From assembly GCF_029203305.1 (NCBI RefSeq), contig NC_089462.1, positions 682,001-746,000 of the forward strand: DNA of 64,000 bases, given 5' to 3'. This DNA is from Yamadazyma tenuis (taxonomy: Eukaryota; Ascomycota; Pichiomycetes; Serinales; Debaryomycetaceae). Both the position numbers and the translations under genes were made by a program. Below are positions 17,625 through 26,749 of this stretch, piece after piece. The number at the start of each line of letters is the position of its first letter. The first letter of the stretch is position 1. The notes under the pieces are model-generated. The model did no database searches and was not told where the DNA came from. It saw only the letters and a program-made list of their open reading frames with translations.

Positions 17625-19325
17625 TTATCTTTTGCCAGTCATCAATTGATTTAACAACTGGGAGCTGGAAGAATTGTTAACTAACCCAGGAGGAGCACCA
17701 GCCAGACCAACTCCAATGGGTTGAGGAATTGGACCGTTTTGTGATTGACCCTGCAGTCCTTGTGGAGGTGCCAGTTGGGGAATCTTTTGAGAAGTGATCT
17801 GTTGTTGGGGAACCTGTTGAGAATGAGGAGCCTGTTGGTTTTGAAGTTGTTGCAACAATAGCAATTGCTGTTGTTGCTGTTGGGCACTAGCACCTGGGTC
17901 CACGTTCAACTTTTGCTGTTGTTGCTGTTGTTGTAACAAGATTTGTTGTTGAATTATAGGGTGGTTTTGGTAAGCCAAATGGTAGTTCTTAATGGGTCTC
18001 AACAAATAGGTTTCTATGATTCTCTTGGAAGATGACTTTTCTTGACCATTATCCACCTTGCTCAAATCTTTTGGAAGATCCTTGTTAAAATGGAACAATG
18101 GCAAGAACGTGCCGGTGCTCTCAGTGAAATTTTCGAACTCTTCGTTGAACTTAACTACAAGCTTCTCTCCCTTGTGAGTCAAATTCTTCAAATTGGTGGT
18201 AATCTCGTCCAACACCTGCAAAGGAGCATAGGCTTCATCACTATCACTATCATCAGCTGCATCCTTCTTCTTTTTCTTTGAAGGCTTGGTTGGAGTTGTG
18301 GTTTGCTTTTGCTCTTTAAATATCTCTCCCAAAGTAGGGAATGCCGAAGGGTTTGCCAACGCAGCATTGTTATCAACAGCTGGAGATGAGGTGTTGGAGT
18401 TAGCTTTGGCCCAGTGAGCGGTTGCAGGTAACACGGCTGGCTCCTTTGCCTCTTCCTTAGGCTCTTCTTCTTCGTTCAGCTGGGAAGGTGCTACTCCCGT
18501 ACTGGTGTCTTGAGATTCAAGATTTGATGAGCTTGAAACTCTATTCATAGTGCCCATTTTTATACCCTGTTGTGTAGACAAGTCTTTTCTAGTATAAGAA
18601 TCGGCTTCTTCACCAGGCTCATGTAAAAACATGCAGTTGGGGTTTTGGCATGGGTGACCTCTCAAGTAACTGGAACAATACTTGGTAGTACCATGAGCAG
18701 CTCTCAAGATCTTTCCATCCAACAAAGATCCATCCATATCATTGATACACCTCAAGGCATCTTCCTTCTTCGCGAATGTTACATACACAACGAGACCGGG
18801 GTTTTGATGGTGGTGCACCGCTCCTGGAGCGTTTGGAGGTGCCTTTTTGTTGATGACAATCTTCAGGATCTTCCCGTATCTACCAAAGTATCTGTCGGAC
18901 CTCAACACCGAATGCAAGTCTTCTGGATTACAGGGAGGATTTAAACCAGTGACATAGACCAAATTCTTTTGAACCACTCTGATTCCTGCCAAGTGTTTCT
19001 TGCTGGCCAACTCACTCTCCTTCTTTTCCTTTTCTTTTTGCTTCTTATCACGTTCTCTTCTATCACGCTTCATCTGTTGCATTTTGAACTCTTCAGCTGA
19101 AACGGATTTGTACTCGACAGTCGAATCTTCGTAAAGTCTCCTACAACCAGGGCATCTTCCATTTAACTCAGGAATCTGCTTGATATTGTTGTAACAAAAC
19201 TGGCAAATCTGGTATCCGCATGGACATGGTTTGAAGTTCTTGTCGCTGATGTCCATCTCCTCCACACATAAGGGACAGAACTCTTCTTCTTCATCGCTGA
19301 TGAATGAATCGTCGATTGATGACAT
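17625..19325 (-). CDS. MOT2: Ccr4-Not subunit Not4/Mot2, RING E3 ligase
   Basis: Not4 is the ubiquitin-ligase subunit of Ccr4-Not and acts on stalled ribosomes and in transcript control. A C4C4 RING begins at residue 17 (FCPLCVEEMD, CPCGYQICQFC, CPGCRRLY) and ends near 60. A charged coiled stretch (RRERDKKQKEKEKKE) leads to an RRM at about 120-215 (LVYVTGLNPPCNPEDL). A C3H1 finger follows (CSSYLRGHPCQNPNCMFLH). The C-terminal part is Gln-rich. The frame is open to a TTG/ATG upstream at 19427, but that would overlap the start of PKR1, and homologues begin just before the acidic DEEEEFCPLC, so ATG 19325 is used (566 aa). Confidence 0.95.
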   Translation of the reverse strand: MSSIDDSFISDEEEEFCPLCVEEMDISDKNFKPCPCGYQICQFCYNNIKQIPELNGRCPGCRRLYEDSTVEYKSVSAEEFKMQQMKRDRRERDKKQKEKEKKESELASKKHLAGIRVVQKNLVYVTGLNPPCNPEDLHSVLRSDRYFGRYGKILKIVINKKAPPNAPGAVHHHQNPGLVVYVTFAKKEDALRCINDMDGSLLDGKILRAAHGTTKYCSSYLRGHPCQNPNCMFLHEPGEEADSYTRKDLSTQQGIKMGTMNRVSSSSNLESQDTSTGVAPSQLNEEEEPKEEAKEPAVLPATAHWAKANSNTSSPAVDNNAALANPSAFPTLGEIFKEQKQTTTPTKPSKKKKKDAADDSDSDEAYAPLQVLDEITTNLKNLTHKGEKLVVKFNEEFENFTESTGTFLPLFHFNKDLPKDLSKVDNGQEKSSSKRIIETYLLRPIKNYHLAYQNHPIIQQQILLQQQQQQQKLNVDPGASAQQQQQQLLLLQQLQNQQAPHSQQVPQQQITSQKIPQLAPPQGLQGQSQNGPIPQPIGVGLAGAPPGLVNNSSSSQLLNQLMTGKR

Positions 19326-19420
19326 ATTGTGTACTGGGGTGATTTTGAATTGGGATTCACAGAAAAAATTCGCGACAATCTGGAAGTACCAAGAAGTATT
19401 GAGAACACAAGAACAATCCA

Positions 19421-19792
19421 ATGTCATTCATCACAGAGCTATGGGAGTCAGTGTTCACGCCCGGCACCACGCCGGCTTTGATAAAGGCCACCCACGGGAG
19501 TTTTATAATGTTGATTTTGTCGCTTTGCTCCCTCGTGTTCATGACCAGATCCATCCACTTTGTTAACCTCTTGGTGATATCCATCTTACTATACGCTTCA
19601 GTGGTCTGGTTCATTCACGAGTTAAACCAAGCCAAATTGAAGGATAACCTCGAATTGGAGAAGGAGGTCGAAGAGGATACAACCTCGTCTGAGAAAGAAG
19701 TGTCTAAGGTAGAAGACGCCAAGCTGAGTGAAAAACTGTCTACTTCCGCCACAGCCAAGCCTTCTGCTAGCCCTAAAAAGAGAAAGGTATAA
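19421..19792 (+). CDS. PKR1: V-ATPase assembly factor Pkr1 (ER membrane)
   Basis: Pkr1 is a small ER protein that helps assemble the V0 sector of the vacuolar ATPase. The 123-aa product opens with LWESVFTPGTTPALIKATHG, the conserved family signature. Two transmembrane helices follow at about 27-45 (FIMLILSLCSLVFM) and 48-66 (FVNLLVISILLYASVVWFI). Next come HELNQAKLKDN and a charged Glu/Lys/Ser tail ending PKKRKV. Length and layout agree with the S. cerevisiae protein (122 aa). It is divergent from NOT4 with 95 bp between the two ATGs. Confidence 0.95.
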   Translation: MSFITELWESVFTPGTTPALIKATHGSFIMLILSLCSLVFMTRSIHFVNLLVISILLYASVVWFIHELNQAKLKDNLELEKEVEEDTTSSEKEVSKVEDAKLSEKLSTSATAKPSASPKKRKV

Positions 19793-19919
19793 CAAAGTTC
19801 GTGCTCAATCTTTGCATTCATGTTTTTACCTATGTTAAATGTATACTTGTATATCTTGACCCATTTATTTTACATACTGAACATACTGAATAATTGCGAC
19901 ACTGAAAAATACCTTCCTC

Positions 19920-20669
19920 ATGAGCTTTGCAGATGCGTTTCAAACGTATATCAACAACCCCGAAATATGCAAGAAAATTACTCTTTATAACGATGACACG
20001 GTAATAATCATCAAGGACATGTTCCCCAAGTCGTTACGGCACTATTTAGTGATTCCCAAGTCCCCGGCAGTCACTCACGCGCATCCGCTTAAAGTGTTTA
20101 ATGATAACGTGAAGTTATACGATATCCTCGAAGATTACGTGCAATTGACCAAACAGTACATTACTGACGACTTAGTAAAGTTTGGACTACTTGAAGATGA
20201 TCCAGAAACGATCAAACAATTTAAACAAACGTTTATCCAGTGTGGAGTACACTCGATCCCATCACTCAATAATCTCCATATCCACGTGATGACCAGGGAC
20301 TTCAATTCCCCTCGTCTAAAGCACAAGAAGCACTTCAACTCGTTTAATACTCGATTTTTTGTGGATTTTGAGGACTTGAATCCAATTGGCGAAAATAACA
20401 ATACTGAATATTCCGACTCCAACTCAGAAAACTTACCTGACACTGAATATTCCAGTGGAAGTGACGATTCTCGCACCGAAATCTCCAACTACAAGTTTGA
20501 AATGAACCCCAAGAAGCTCCATGACTTAGTAAAAAGTACACCGCTAAAGTGTTGTTACTGTGGGCAATCTTTTGGTAACAGTTTCAGCCAACTCAAAAAG
20601 CATTTGACGGTGGAGTTCGCCAAGAAGTTTGACACTAGCAAAGATATTACTTGCAATGGAATGACATAA
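19920..20669 (+). CDS. HNT3: Aprataxin-like Hnt3, DNA 5'-adenylate hydrolase
   Basis: Hnt3 removes AMP from the 5' end of abortive DNA-ligase intermediates. The HIT domain runs from ITLYNDDTVIIIKDMFPKS to the histidine triad region SLNNLHIHVMTRD at about residue 120. This is followed by SPRLKHKKHFNSFNTRFFVD, typical of aprataxin. The C-terminus has the expected C2H2-like zinc finger (CCYCGQSFGNSFSQLKKHL). A low-complexity acidic insert at about 163-185 separates the two. The 249 aa are near the usual 217-245. It begins 127 bp after the PKR1 stop and is convergent with EXO5. Confidence 0.94.
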   Translation: MSFADAFQTYINNPEICKKITLYNDDTVIIIKDMFPKSLRHYLVIPKSPAVTHAHPLKVFNDNVKLYDILEDYVQLTKQYITDDLVKFGLLEDDPETIKQFKQTFIQCGVHSIPSLNNLHIHVMTRDFNSPRLKHKKHFNSFNTRFFVDFEDLNPIGENNNTEYSDSNSENLPDTEYSSGSDDSRTEISNYKFEMNPKKLHDLVKSTPLKCCYCGQSFGNSFSQLKKHLTVEFAKKFDTSKDITCNGMT

Positions 20670-21182
20670 TGCATAGAAATATTACAGGGGACTTCAAATC
20701 TTTGTTGGGGTAAAACCTGGGGAAGAGATGAGTTGAGATCAAGATGCCACAAAATGAACATATCCTTTCCAAAAAGCTACACTTGAGGAAATCATGGAGT
20801 ATACACCCCACCGACCTGCAATTGCATCTTCCCGACTATTTGCACCCACTTACTGCCATTAGTTCGGACCGCGCACGACGGATCTAGCACTTCACACAGC
20901 CATCGTCCAAACACAAAAATTTTCAGTCTTCTGCTCACTGTACATTACTTGAATACATACAAAACAGATATATCTGACCTTAAAAGGAATTCAGAACTCG
21001 TAGAATACTGGGAATTATCATCACGTGCATGCCAACCCAAGATGTATGTGGTAAACGAATCCCAAACATTGAATTAGACGTCTGCAGAATGGCCAGTGAT
21101 TATTAGTTTGCTGGCTAATTTTGATGATTTCTAACACCTCTAGTCACTCGTAAAGATCTCACCGACTTCAGACTTAAATATT
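20670..21182. other. Convergent intergenic region HNT3/EXO5, 513 bp
   Basis: Longer than the other convergent gaps here (59-77 bp). It holds a 47-codon ATG frame (20744-20887, + strand) without recognisable homology and a CACGTG E-box at 21022-21027. I see no RNA gene or repeat. Confidence 0.5.
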
Positions 21183-22739
21183 CTAGCCTTGGTTCAAAAA
21201 GTTACTAAGTTTGTGTCCGAAGTATTTCATATCCTGGTTGGGAACTGAGCATTTAGTATTGAAATCGCAGTACTTGCACTTGCTCAAGTCATCTACAACT
21301 CTGGGACTCGAGGTACCATTCCAGAAATTCGATGACGATACAACTGAGTTTTCCAAGTCGTCTTTGTTGAATTTGTATTTGATGGTTTTGAAGTTAAACT
21401 TTGTTCTGACGTTGTGATACTCAATTGAGATCAAATCTGAGTTAAATGGTTTGAAAAGATTAAAGAATTGAGAGCTTCTGGCAGCAAAGTACCGTAAGGT
21501 CAAAGGACGTTCCCACTTGCGAAGGATATCGGTACTGAGGATCGACTTGTAGTTGAAGTCGTCAATTTGTTCAAGACTTTTTAAGATTTCTGGCGTGAGA
21601 ATGTCAGTGAAATCATACCCATCAAATTCTTTAAACTCAGAACTATATGGTACATGTCCAATGGAGGACCCTTTTGCGATAGATTTGAAGTCATTGAGAA
21701 ATAATTCAGGGTACTTTCGTAAGAGACTGAACAAAATGATTGGATGGAGTGGTTTGTCCAAATCGTGGTGTCGTATCATAGCATTAGTACACAACAGCTC
21801 GTAAGTATATTTTGAATCCTGTGATAGCCTCTCGAAGAACTCTTTATAGTAGGAAACTTGTAAGTACGCCGACTTCAAAACCGAGTCCTGGTTAGGAATT
21901 TTATTGAACCTTCTGGTTTTCACATCAGTTATCTGTAATTTGTATATCTCATTATAGCTCAGAAGAATGTTTTCTAAGCCTAGGAAGAGGGCATCCAAGT
22001 CCACGATTCCATTATCAAATTTCAAGTCAAGAAAAGCTTTGATTTCTTCAAACATCGAAAAATCTTGGGGATCTTTAACATTGACTAGCTTGAGATGATC
22101 GATTATGCCACTTATTAGCACTGAGTCGGGAGAGAGCCCCAACTTCTGGTGCGTGAGATCCAAGTAATCGTGAACAAGTAACTCCCTTGTTTCGGAGTTC
22201 AACATCAAACTATATAGCTTAAACATTATGCTCTCAGCCCAATCATAAGCTAACATATTTTCAGGCTCAAATGCTATTTCTGCAAGACCTGGGTCTTTGA
22301 TACCACGAAAGCCAGGCTCGCATTGTTCAACAGGGAAGATTTCACTGAGCACCTTCTGGAACTCTCCAATACTGATGATCTCAAAAGATTCCATCTCAAG
22401 CTCTTCATGATACTTTGAACCAAGTGACTGTGCTTCCGACGAAGGCTCCATCACCGACCCCGAATATACTTCGTAGTAGTCTCGTAGCTCACACCAACTT
22501 TCTGTGAGAAGTTTCGTGACGCTTAGTCTGGGGTTGTTGACGTATGACTGGTTGCCATTGTAAGAGGAATGGAACTCAAACGGATTCTTATCAATAAAAC
22601 TTGGCTTTTTAGTGGGTAAAAATTCATCATAGTTCAATTTGAACGTTTCAAACAACCGGAGAAGCTTGGGATTTGTTATGTTGACGGCCTTGGGGAGTAT
22701 AATAAACTTTGAAATCAAATCATTAGTCGCTCTACTCAT
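21183..22739 (-). CDS. EXO5: Exonuclease V, mitochondrial (Exo5/Dem1)
   Basis: Exo5 is a single-strand 5' exonuclease with a Fe-S cluster, required for mitochondrial DNA maintenance in yeast. Family marks include NPRLSVTKLLTESWCELRDYY, with the first Cys ligand at about 83. The C-terminal cluster CKYCDFNTKC supplies the other ligands. PD-(D/E)XK-type core segments lie between, for example LGSKYHEELEMES and ISGIIDHLKL, and the ITDVKTRR segment has the catalytic Asp-x-Lys. The 518 aa fit the family (S. cerevisiae 585). The start MSRATNDLISKFIIL is short for a presequence. It lies 155 bp from the stop of the next upstream gene on the same strand. Confidence 0.93.
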   Translation of the reverse strand: MSRATNDLISKFIILPKAVNITNPKLLRLFETFKLNYDEFLPTKKPSFIDKNPFEFHSSYNGNQSYVNNPRLSVTKLLTESWCELRDYYEVYSGSVMEPSSEAQSLGSKYHEELEMESFEIISIGEFQKVLSEIFPVEQCEPGFRGIKDPGLAEIAFEPENMLAYDWAESIMFKLYSLMLNSETRELLVHDYLDLTHQKLGLSPDSVLISGIIDHLKLVNVKDPQDFSMFEEIKAFLDLKFDNGIVDLDALFLGLENILLSYNEIYKLQITDVKTRRFNKIPNQDSVLKSAYLQVSYYKEFFERLSQDSKYTYELLCTNAMIRHHDLDKPLHPIILFSLLRKYPELFLNDFKSIAKGSSIGHVPYSSEFKEFDGYDFTDILTPEILKSLEQIDDFNYKSILSTDILRKWERPLTLRYFAARSSQFFNLFKPFNSDLISIEYHNVRTKFNFKTIKYKFNKDDLENSVVSSSNFWNGTSSPRVVDDLSKCKYCDFNTKCSVPNQDMKYFGHKLSNFLNQG

Positions 22740-22894
22740 TGAAGGCTAATCACGAAATGAGTTAAATCGCGTCAAAACATTTGATTTTGCAGCTAACGAA
22801 AATGTTGAAATTGGATATAGTCTAAATAAAAAATAAAATATATATAATGTACAGAAAATGAATGGTGCACAGTTGGATCCACCAGATGAACACA

Positions 22895-24439
22895 CTAAAG
22901 AATACCTCTCTTCAACCGCAATGAATCTCTCTTCTTTTCACTAAGACTGAGTTTGGTGGGAAGTATTCTTTCTTCACGCTCCTCAGCAATAGGACTTTGT
23001 GGTATTGACCCGTTGATAAAGGCATTTTGCATCAATGAAAAGTCGTCTGAGGGTGTCGTGGCTGACATGAAAGGAGAATCCAAGGTTTCTGTGTTACCAT
23101 TCAATGAGTTCAATGCCTGTAAGTTGGCGTTGTCTGTGTTAATAGTCAAAGGCCTTGGGAACCCATTCAATCTTGGGTTGCTAGAAGACCTGGATCTCAG
23201 GCCAAAATTGAACTCATCATACTCTTGCAAATTGGGCACCGGTGCCGTAGTAGAGGTCGACACGGGATTTTGCACGATTTGAATGTTATGAAGAGGAGCA
23301 CCCGGAGGAGTCGAAAAAGAGGACTTGTTGGATCCAGTGTTAGAACCCGGGGGAGTCTGATAGTCCATCATCATGTTGTTAAAGCTGAAAGCCAGACCGG
23401 TTGGAGTAGACATGTTTCCCAACGCACTGTTGCCGTTGGGGCTATTGCTGGTGCCGTTAGCAGACCTGTTGATAAATGGCTGAGGGACATAGTCTTGCAT
23501 CGATTGTAGTGAGTCAGTAGACTCGTTGGGATGTCTGATTGTACTCAAGTTTCCCACATGGAGCCAATTACTAGTGGTGGTGCTATTGTAACTGTTATTT
23601 CTGGTCAATGACTGTTTTCTAAGATTTATACTGGAAGATCTTGATTTCCCTTGCTGAGCAGCCGCCTGTTGTTGTTCCTGATAATGGTTGATGTTCAACT
23701 CGGTCAATGACAAATTGGAAATGGAAGACTGTCTGGCGTTAGAAGCATAAATATTGGCATTACCCGAATAGTATGGATTATTACCAGTGGCATTGGAATT
23801 TTGCATGGAATTGATGCTGATCGACGTAGATAACGGCAATTTCGACAGGCTATTCTTGTGAGAGCACAATTCGATTAACCGTTTTCTTATGAGCAGCAAG
23901 AATATGGGTCTGTAGCTGTTGTTGGACAACATATCCTTATTGATGATCAGATGTTGGTCATATGAAGCACCGCTATTAACAGAAATGCTAGAAACCAAGT
24001 TATTCATAGTTTCGTTAGCCACGCGGCCCACCAACCCGCTGGGTGGAATGGTCCCCGAAAAAGGTGTTGTGGTGGGCAAAGACAAAATATGACTATAGAC
24101 AGACATCACCAAATAGTCGAAATTGGATGTGAAATTCAAGGAGTAATTTTTGGCAGTCTTGATGCCCGATCCGTTGACATCGTCTGTGTCGGTGAGAATG
24201 TCATCAGAATCGTTATAAATGGGGTTTGAGTAGATTTGTTGTTGGTGAGGAGGTTGTGACTGTGGATGTGGGGGGTGTTGCGGCAAGTTATTGGGGAAGT
24301 TTTGGCCAAAGTAATTCTGATTCGGTGGATCGATAGGTGTCCTCAAAGTCTGATCCAAGGGTGTGTATGGCCCGTTGTCCAGAATCGATAACGGGTTGTT
24401 TATCTTTAACAGCAAATTATTATTTTTGTTCATCATCAT
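22895..24439 (-). CDS. Unidentified low-complexity protein, 514 aa
   Basis: I do not recognise this family. The frame is open to a TTG at 24511; the first ATGs are a triplet MMM at 24439. Most of the protein is Asn/Ser/Gln/Pro-rich. One ordered island at about residues 97-205 contains FDYLVMSVYSHILSLPTTTP, FSGTIPPSGLVGRVANETM and YRPIFLLLIRKRLIELC. The C-terminus (ILPTKLSLSEKKRDSLRLKR) is basic and ends GIL. Several sites look like targets of basophilic or proline-directed kinases (RKQSLT, RSRSSS, TPLD, TPID, SP/TP pairs), so it may be a phospho-regulated protein. No enzymatic motif or membrane segment is visible. Its 5' flank is a 734-bp region with repeated decamers. It could be a fungal regulatory protein; nothing more specific is justified. 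Confidence 0.82.
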   Translation of the reverse strand: MMMNKNNNLLLKINNPLSILDNGPYTPLDQTLRTPIDPPNQNYFGQNFPNNLPQHPPHPQSQPPHQQQIYSNPIYNDSDDILTDTDDVNGSGIKTAKNYSLNFTSNFDYLVMSVYSHILSLPTTTPFSGTIPPSGLVGRVANETMNNLVSSISVNSGASYDQHLIINKDMLSNNSYRPIFLLLIRKRLIELCSHKNSLSKLPLSTSISINSMQNSNATGNNPYYSGNANIYASNARQSSISNLSLTELNINHYQEQQQAAAQQGKSRSSSINLRKQSLTRNNSYNSTTTSNWLHVGNLSTIRHPNESTDSLQSMQDYVPQPFINRSANGTSNSPNGNSALGNMSTPTGLAFSFNNMMMDYQTPPGSNTGSNKSSFSTPPGAPLHNIQIVQNPVSTSTTAPVPNLQEYDEFNFGLRSRSSSNPRLNGFPRPLTINTDNANLQALNSLNGNTETLDSPFMSATTPSDDFSLMQNAFINGSIPQSPIAEEREERILPTKLSLSEKKRDSLRLKRGIL

Positions 24440-25173
24440 ATTTAATGGGGATGGCAGAAAAGGGTCCGATAAAATGGGGAGTTGATGAAGGATATGAGGA
24501 GATAAATGCAAGGGTATTTATACCAAAAACAAAACAAAGCAGGGGCTATCTTGAATGTACTAAAAAGGAGTTGGAAAAACTACCGATAACTTGCTTCCCG
24601 TAGTTCCTTTATATTTTGGGTGACTGGCAGCGGATTTTTAATCGAAACGAGACGCGATTCATTAACTCCTTTTATTCCTAATTGGGTCAAATTCTCATTT
24701 TCAATATGATTATTTGAAGATGTATAATAAGGGGACAACGGTCGTATACAATGGGGTGAATGGTATGTAATCCTATACAATGAATCTGGATCGGGAGTAA
24801 TTTAGTTTGTTGGGTTCCAACTACTTTTCAGGCGGCTAGTGGGCTCGGTACTAGTTGGTGATTTGAGGGTCTCAAGCCTTTTCCTCGCTTAACAAGGGAA
24901 CTGCCTTGTGTCCCGACTCCTGTGTTTTTGTGTTTCGTGTTTGGGGGCCAGGGCCTGCTTAGCGATGTGATTGTTGGGCCGGGTTCTGCAGTACGTGTAG
25001 CTGTACCGTGGTATACCTGCCGTACTTTATGTCCGTTTCCGATGGTTCCAGGCTTGCTGACCCCTGCCATCGTACTTTATTATATGGGATTGCGAATGCG
25101 CCCGTCGTACTTTATATCCAGTGCAATCATCACCGTCGTACTTAGGATCGGATTCCAAAGGCGCCGATCGTAA
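24440..25173. other. Intergenic region with repeated CGTACTTTAT decamers
   Basis: Upstream region of the unidentified gene and downstream region of TAF3, both read leftward. The right-hand half is markedly G/C-rich and contains the repeats listed separately and an inverted repeat GATCGG...CCGATC at about 25146-25169. An 80-codon frame on the minus strand here (24828-25070) is built from the repeats and is not credible as a gene. Confidence 0.6.
25021..25144 (-). repeat. Spaced decamer repeat ATAAAGTACG (x3, plus one partial)
   Basis: On the plus strand CGTACTTTAT occurs at 25021-25030, 25071-25080 and 25106-25115, with a partial copy CGTACTTA at 25137-25144. In the direction of the flanking genes it reads ATAAAGTACG, and two copies extend to ATAAAGTACGAYGG. 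The copies lie 30-153 nt beyond the TAF3 stop, so they are either 3'-UTR elements of TAF3 or promoter elements of the next gene. Confidence 0.7.
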
Positions 25174-25884
25174 TTATATCACCTCATCTTCGAACCGATC
25201 GTCATATTTTATGTTTATAGGAAGAAACTGGTTCACGTGGTCGGTCGAAGCTTCCACCAAGTAGTCTCCTGCGACACCATTGCCGGTAGAAACGGTAGGG
25301 CCCAAGCTGGTATCTTCAAACTTTTTGTTGCTGAACTTGCTGTCTTTTTCGATCAAGTAATCCACCCAGTTGATGTCGATATTCACCTCGTCATCATCGA
25401 AAGCCCCCATTCCATCTGCGTGGGTGTTATCATCAGCCTGTCCGAAGCTGTTGAAAAAATCCTGCTTTTTCTTCAATCTTCGGAGTTTTTCCTCTTCGTC
25501 GTTCATTTCGTCCTTGAAGTTTCGATTCTCTATTATCACTTTTTTGAGGTTACCAGGCACTTGATTGACTTGTTTACTGGTATTGAAGGTTAGCGACAGA
25601 AGCCAGTTCTTGAAGCTGTCAACACTCTTGGTGTTATACTTGGTGTTGTCACTGTTCTTGAGTAGACCTACCTCGAGCATGGCCTGAAGAATATCTATTG
25701 CTTTCATATCATCATTCCTGAGGTTGGAAAACCGAACCGCTTTGGTCACCAAAAGATCAAGCATGTTAACGTAAAGGTCTGTAACCACGTCGGCGGTGCT
25801 GGACTTGGACTTGTCAAAACCGTGGCTCTTGAGGAGCTGGATGATCGAGATCCGTAGTAATCGAAAATGGAAATCCTCTTCCAT
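25174..25884 (-). CDS. TAF3: TFIID subunit Taf3 (histone-fold, bromodomain-associated type)
   Basis: Taf3 pairs with Taf10 in TFIID through a histone fold. Residues ~4-85 match that fold: LLRISIIQLLKSHGFDKSK, then DVVTDLYVNMLDLLVTKA, then AIDILQAMLEVGLL. These track yeast Taf3 closely, as does the following DSFKNWLLSL. The rest is charged and ends with an acidic DRFEDEVI. At 236 aa from ATG 25884 it is shorter than the S. cerevisiae protein (353). It has no PHD finger, as is usual in yeasts. An upstream in-frame TTG (25902) is rejected. Taf8 or Spt7 carry related folds but differ in the motif just after it. Confidence 0.8.
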   Translation of the reverse strand: MEEDFHFRLLRISIIQLLKSHGFDKSKSSTADVVTDLYVNMLDLLVTKAVRFSNLRNDDMKAIDILQAMLEVGLLKNSDNTKYNTKSVDSFKNWLLSLTFNTSKQVNQVPGNLKKVIIENRNFKDEMNDEEEKLRRLKKKQDFFNSFGQADDNTHADGMGAFDDDEVNIDINWVDYLIEKDSKFSNKKFEDTSLGPTVSTGNGVAGDYLVEASTDHVNQFLPINIKYDDRFEDEVI

Positions 25885-25956
25885 GTGGTGTTTGTTGTGC
25901 AAGAAAAAAAACTGGTGCGATTTGTGTAACTATTGACAAAATCCTATAAACTAAAA

Positions 25957-26532
25957 CTATAACCCTTGTTGCAACCGCTCTCCGATCTTCTTGGAGGCAA
26001 ACGACAATGCGTTCAAGAACCCTTTCTCGGAAATATCAATTTTGTTCAAGTTCAAGTCTTGGCCCAAACTGGCACCACTTGGAGGGTTGGTGACTCTTGA
26101 CACCAAGACACTAGAATCGATTTCCAAAATCACCCCATCGTCAATGGCTTCATCCACACAGAGACTGACCATATCATACTTTTCTAAGATGGTCACTTTA
26201 TCCAAGGTGTTGTCTAACAAGATATTCAAACTGTCGTTCAAATTGGACAACAACTGGTAAATCAACGACTCGTTTTCGTCCAAGTTGGCCACAATAATCA
26301 ACAATACATCATTGACCTGTTTATATACCACCAAGTTGGAGTTGAATAACAAAATATCTTGGTTGACCCGATTTATTTTGTCAAAGATTTTCTTTTCAAA
26401 CTCCACCTGTTGGGCAAGAGTGGTCAACTCGGGGTGTAAGGTTTGGGTCTGATAGTATTTCCCATACAACCGTTTACCATCCTTGTCCAATATTAGACAC
26501 GATGTGATCGTGTATAATGAGATGTTGGTCAT
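25957..26532 (-). CDS. RET3: Coatomer zeta subunit (COPI)
   Basis: Zeta-COP is the small subunit of the adaptor-like COPI subcomplex for Golgi-to-ER retrograde transport. The product begins MTNISLYTITSCLILDKDGK, runs through RLYGKYYQ, and ends GERLQQGL. It thus matches the family from the first residues to the conserved last ones, with the longin fold (LVVYKQVNDVLLIIVANLDE; DNTLDKVTILEKYDMVSLC) between. From ATG 26532 it is 191 aa (S. cerevisiae Ret3 189). The frame stays open 36 codons further upstream but only to a TTG, and homologues start at the chosen Met. The gap to TAF3 is 72 bp. Confidence 0.96.
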   Translation of the reverse strand: MTNISLYTITSCLILDKDGKRLYGKYYQTQTLHPELTTLAQQVEFEKKIFDKINRVNQDILLFNSNLVVYKQVNDVLLIIVANLDENESLIYQLLSNLNDSLNILLDNTLDKVTILEKYDMVSLCVDEAIDDGVILEIDSSVLVSRVTNPPSGASLGQDLNLNKIDISEKGFLNALSFASKKIGERLQQGL

Positions 26533-26749
26533 ACTGTGAAAGAGTGGATTGTTGTTAAGTTCGTGTTGGAAAAAAGTGCGATCTGGAAGTGCGTGGACCT
26601 TACTCACTTTGAAACTATTAACAAGTATATCCCCATACAATTTCTGTGTTAAATGACACTTTGTAGGCTATACAGAGTTCCGAGAGCACTCCACAGGTTC
26701 TAACGTTCTATGCATTGAAGAATTAAAGCAGAATTAAAAACACTATATG

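Noticed and set aside
20744..20887. 47-codon ATG frame in the HNT3/EXO5 gap
   Set aside because: Too short and without recognisable homology; kept only as a note because the gap is longer than other convergent gaps.
24828..25070. 80-codon minus-strand frame in the decamer-repeat region
   Set aside because: Its sequence is made by the repeats and G/C-rich spacer; no coding signature and it lies in a promoter/3' flank.
26533..26640. Upstream extension of RET3
   Set aside because: Opens at TTG; zeta-COP proteins begin at the MTNISLYT position.
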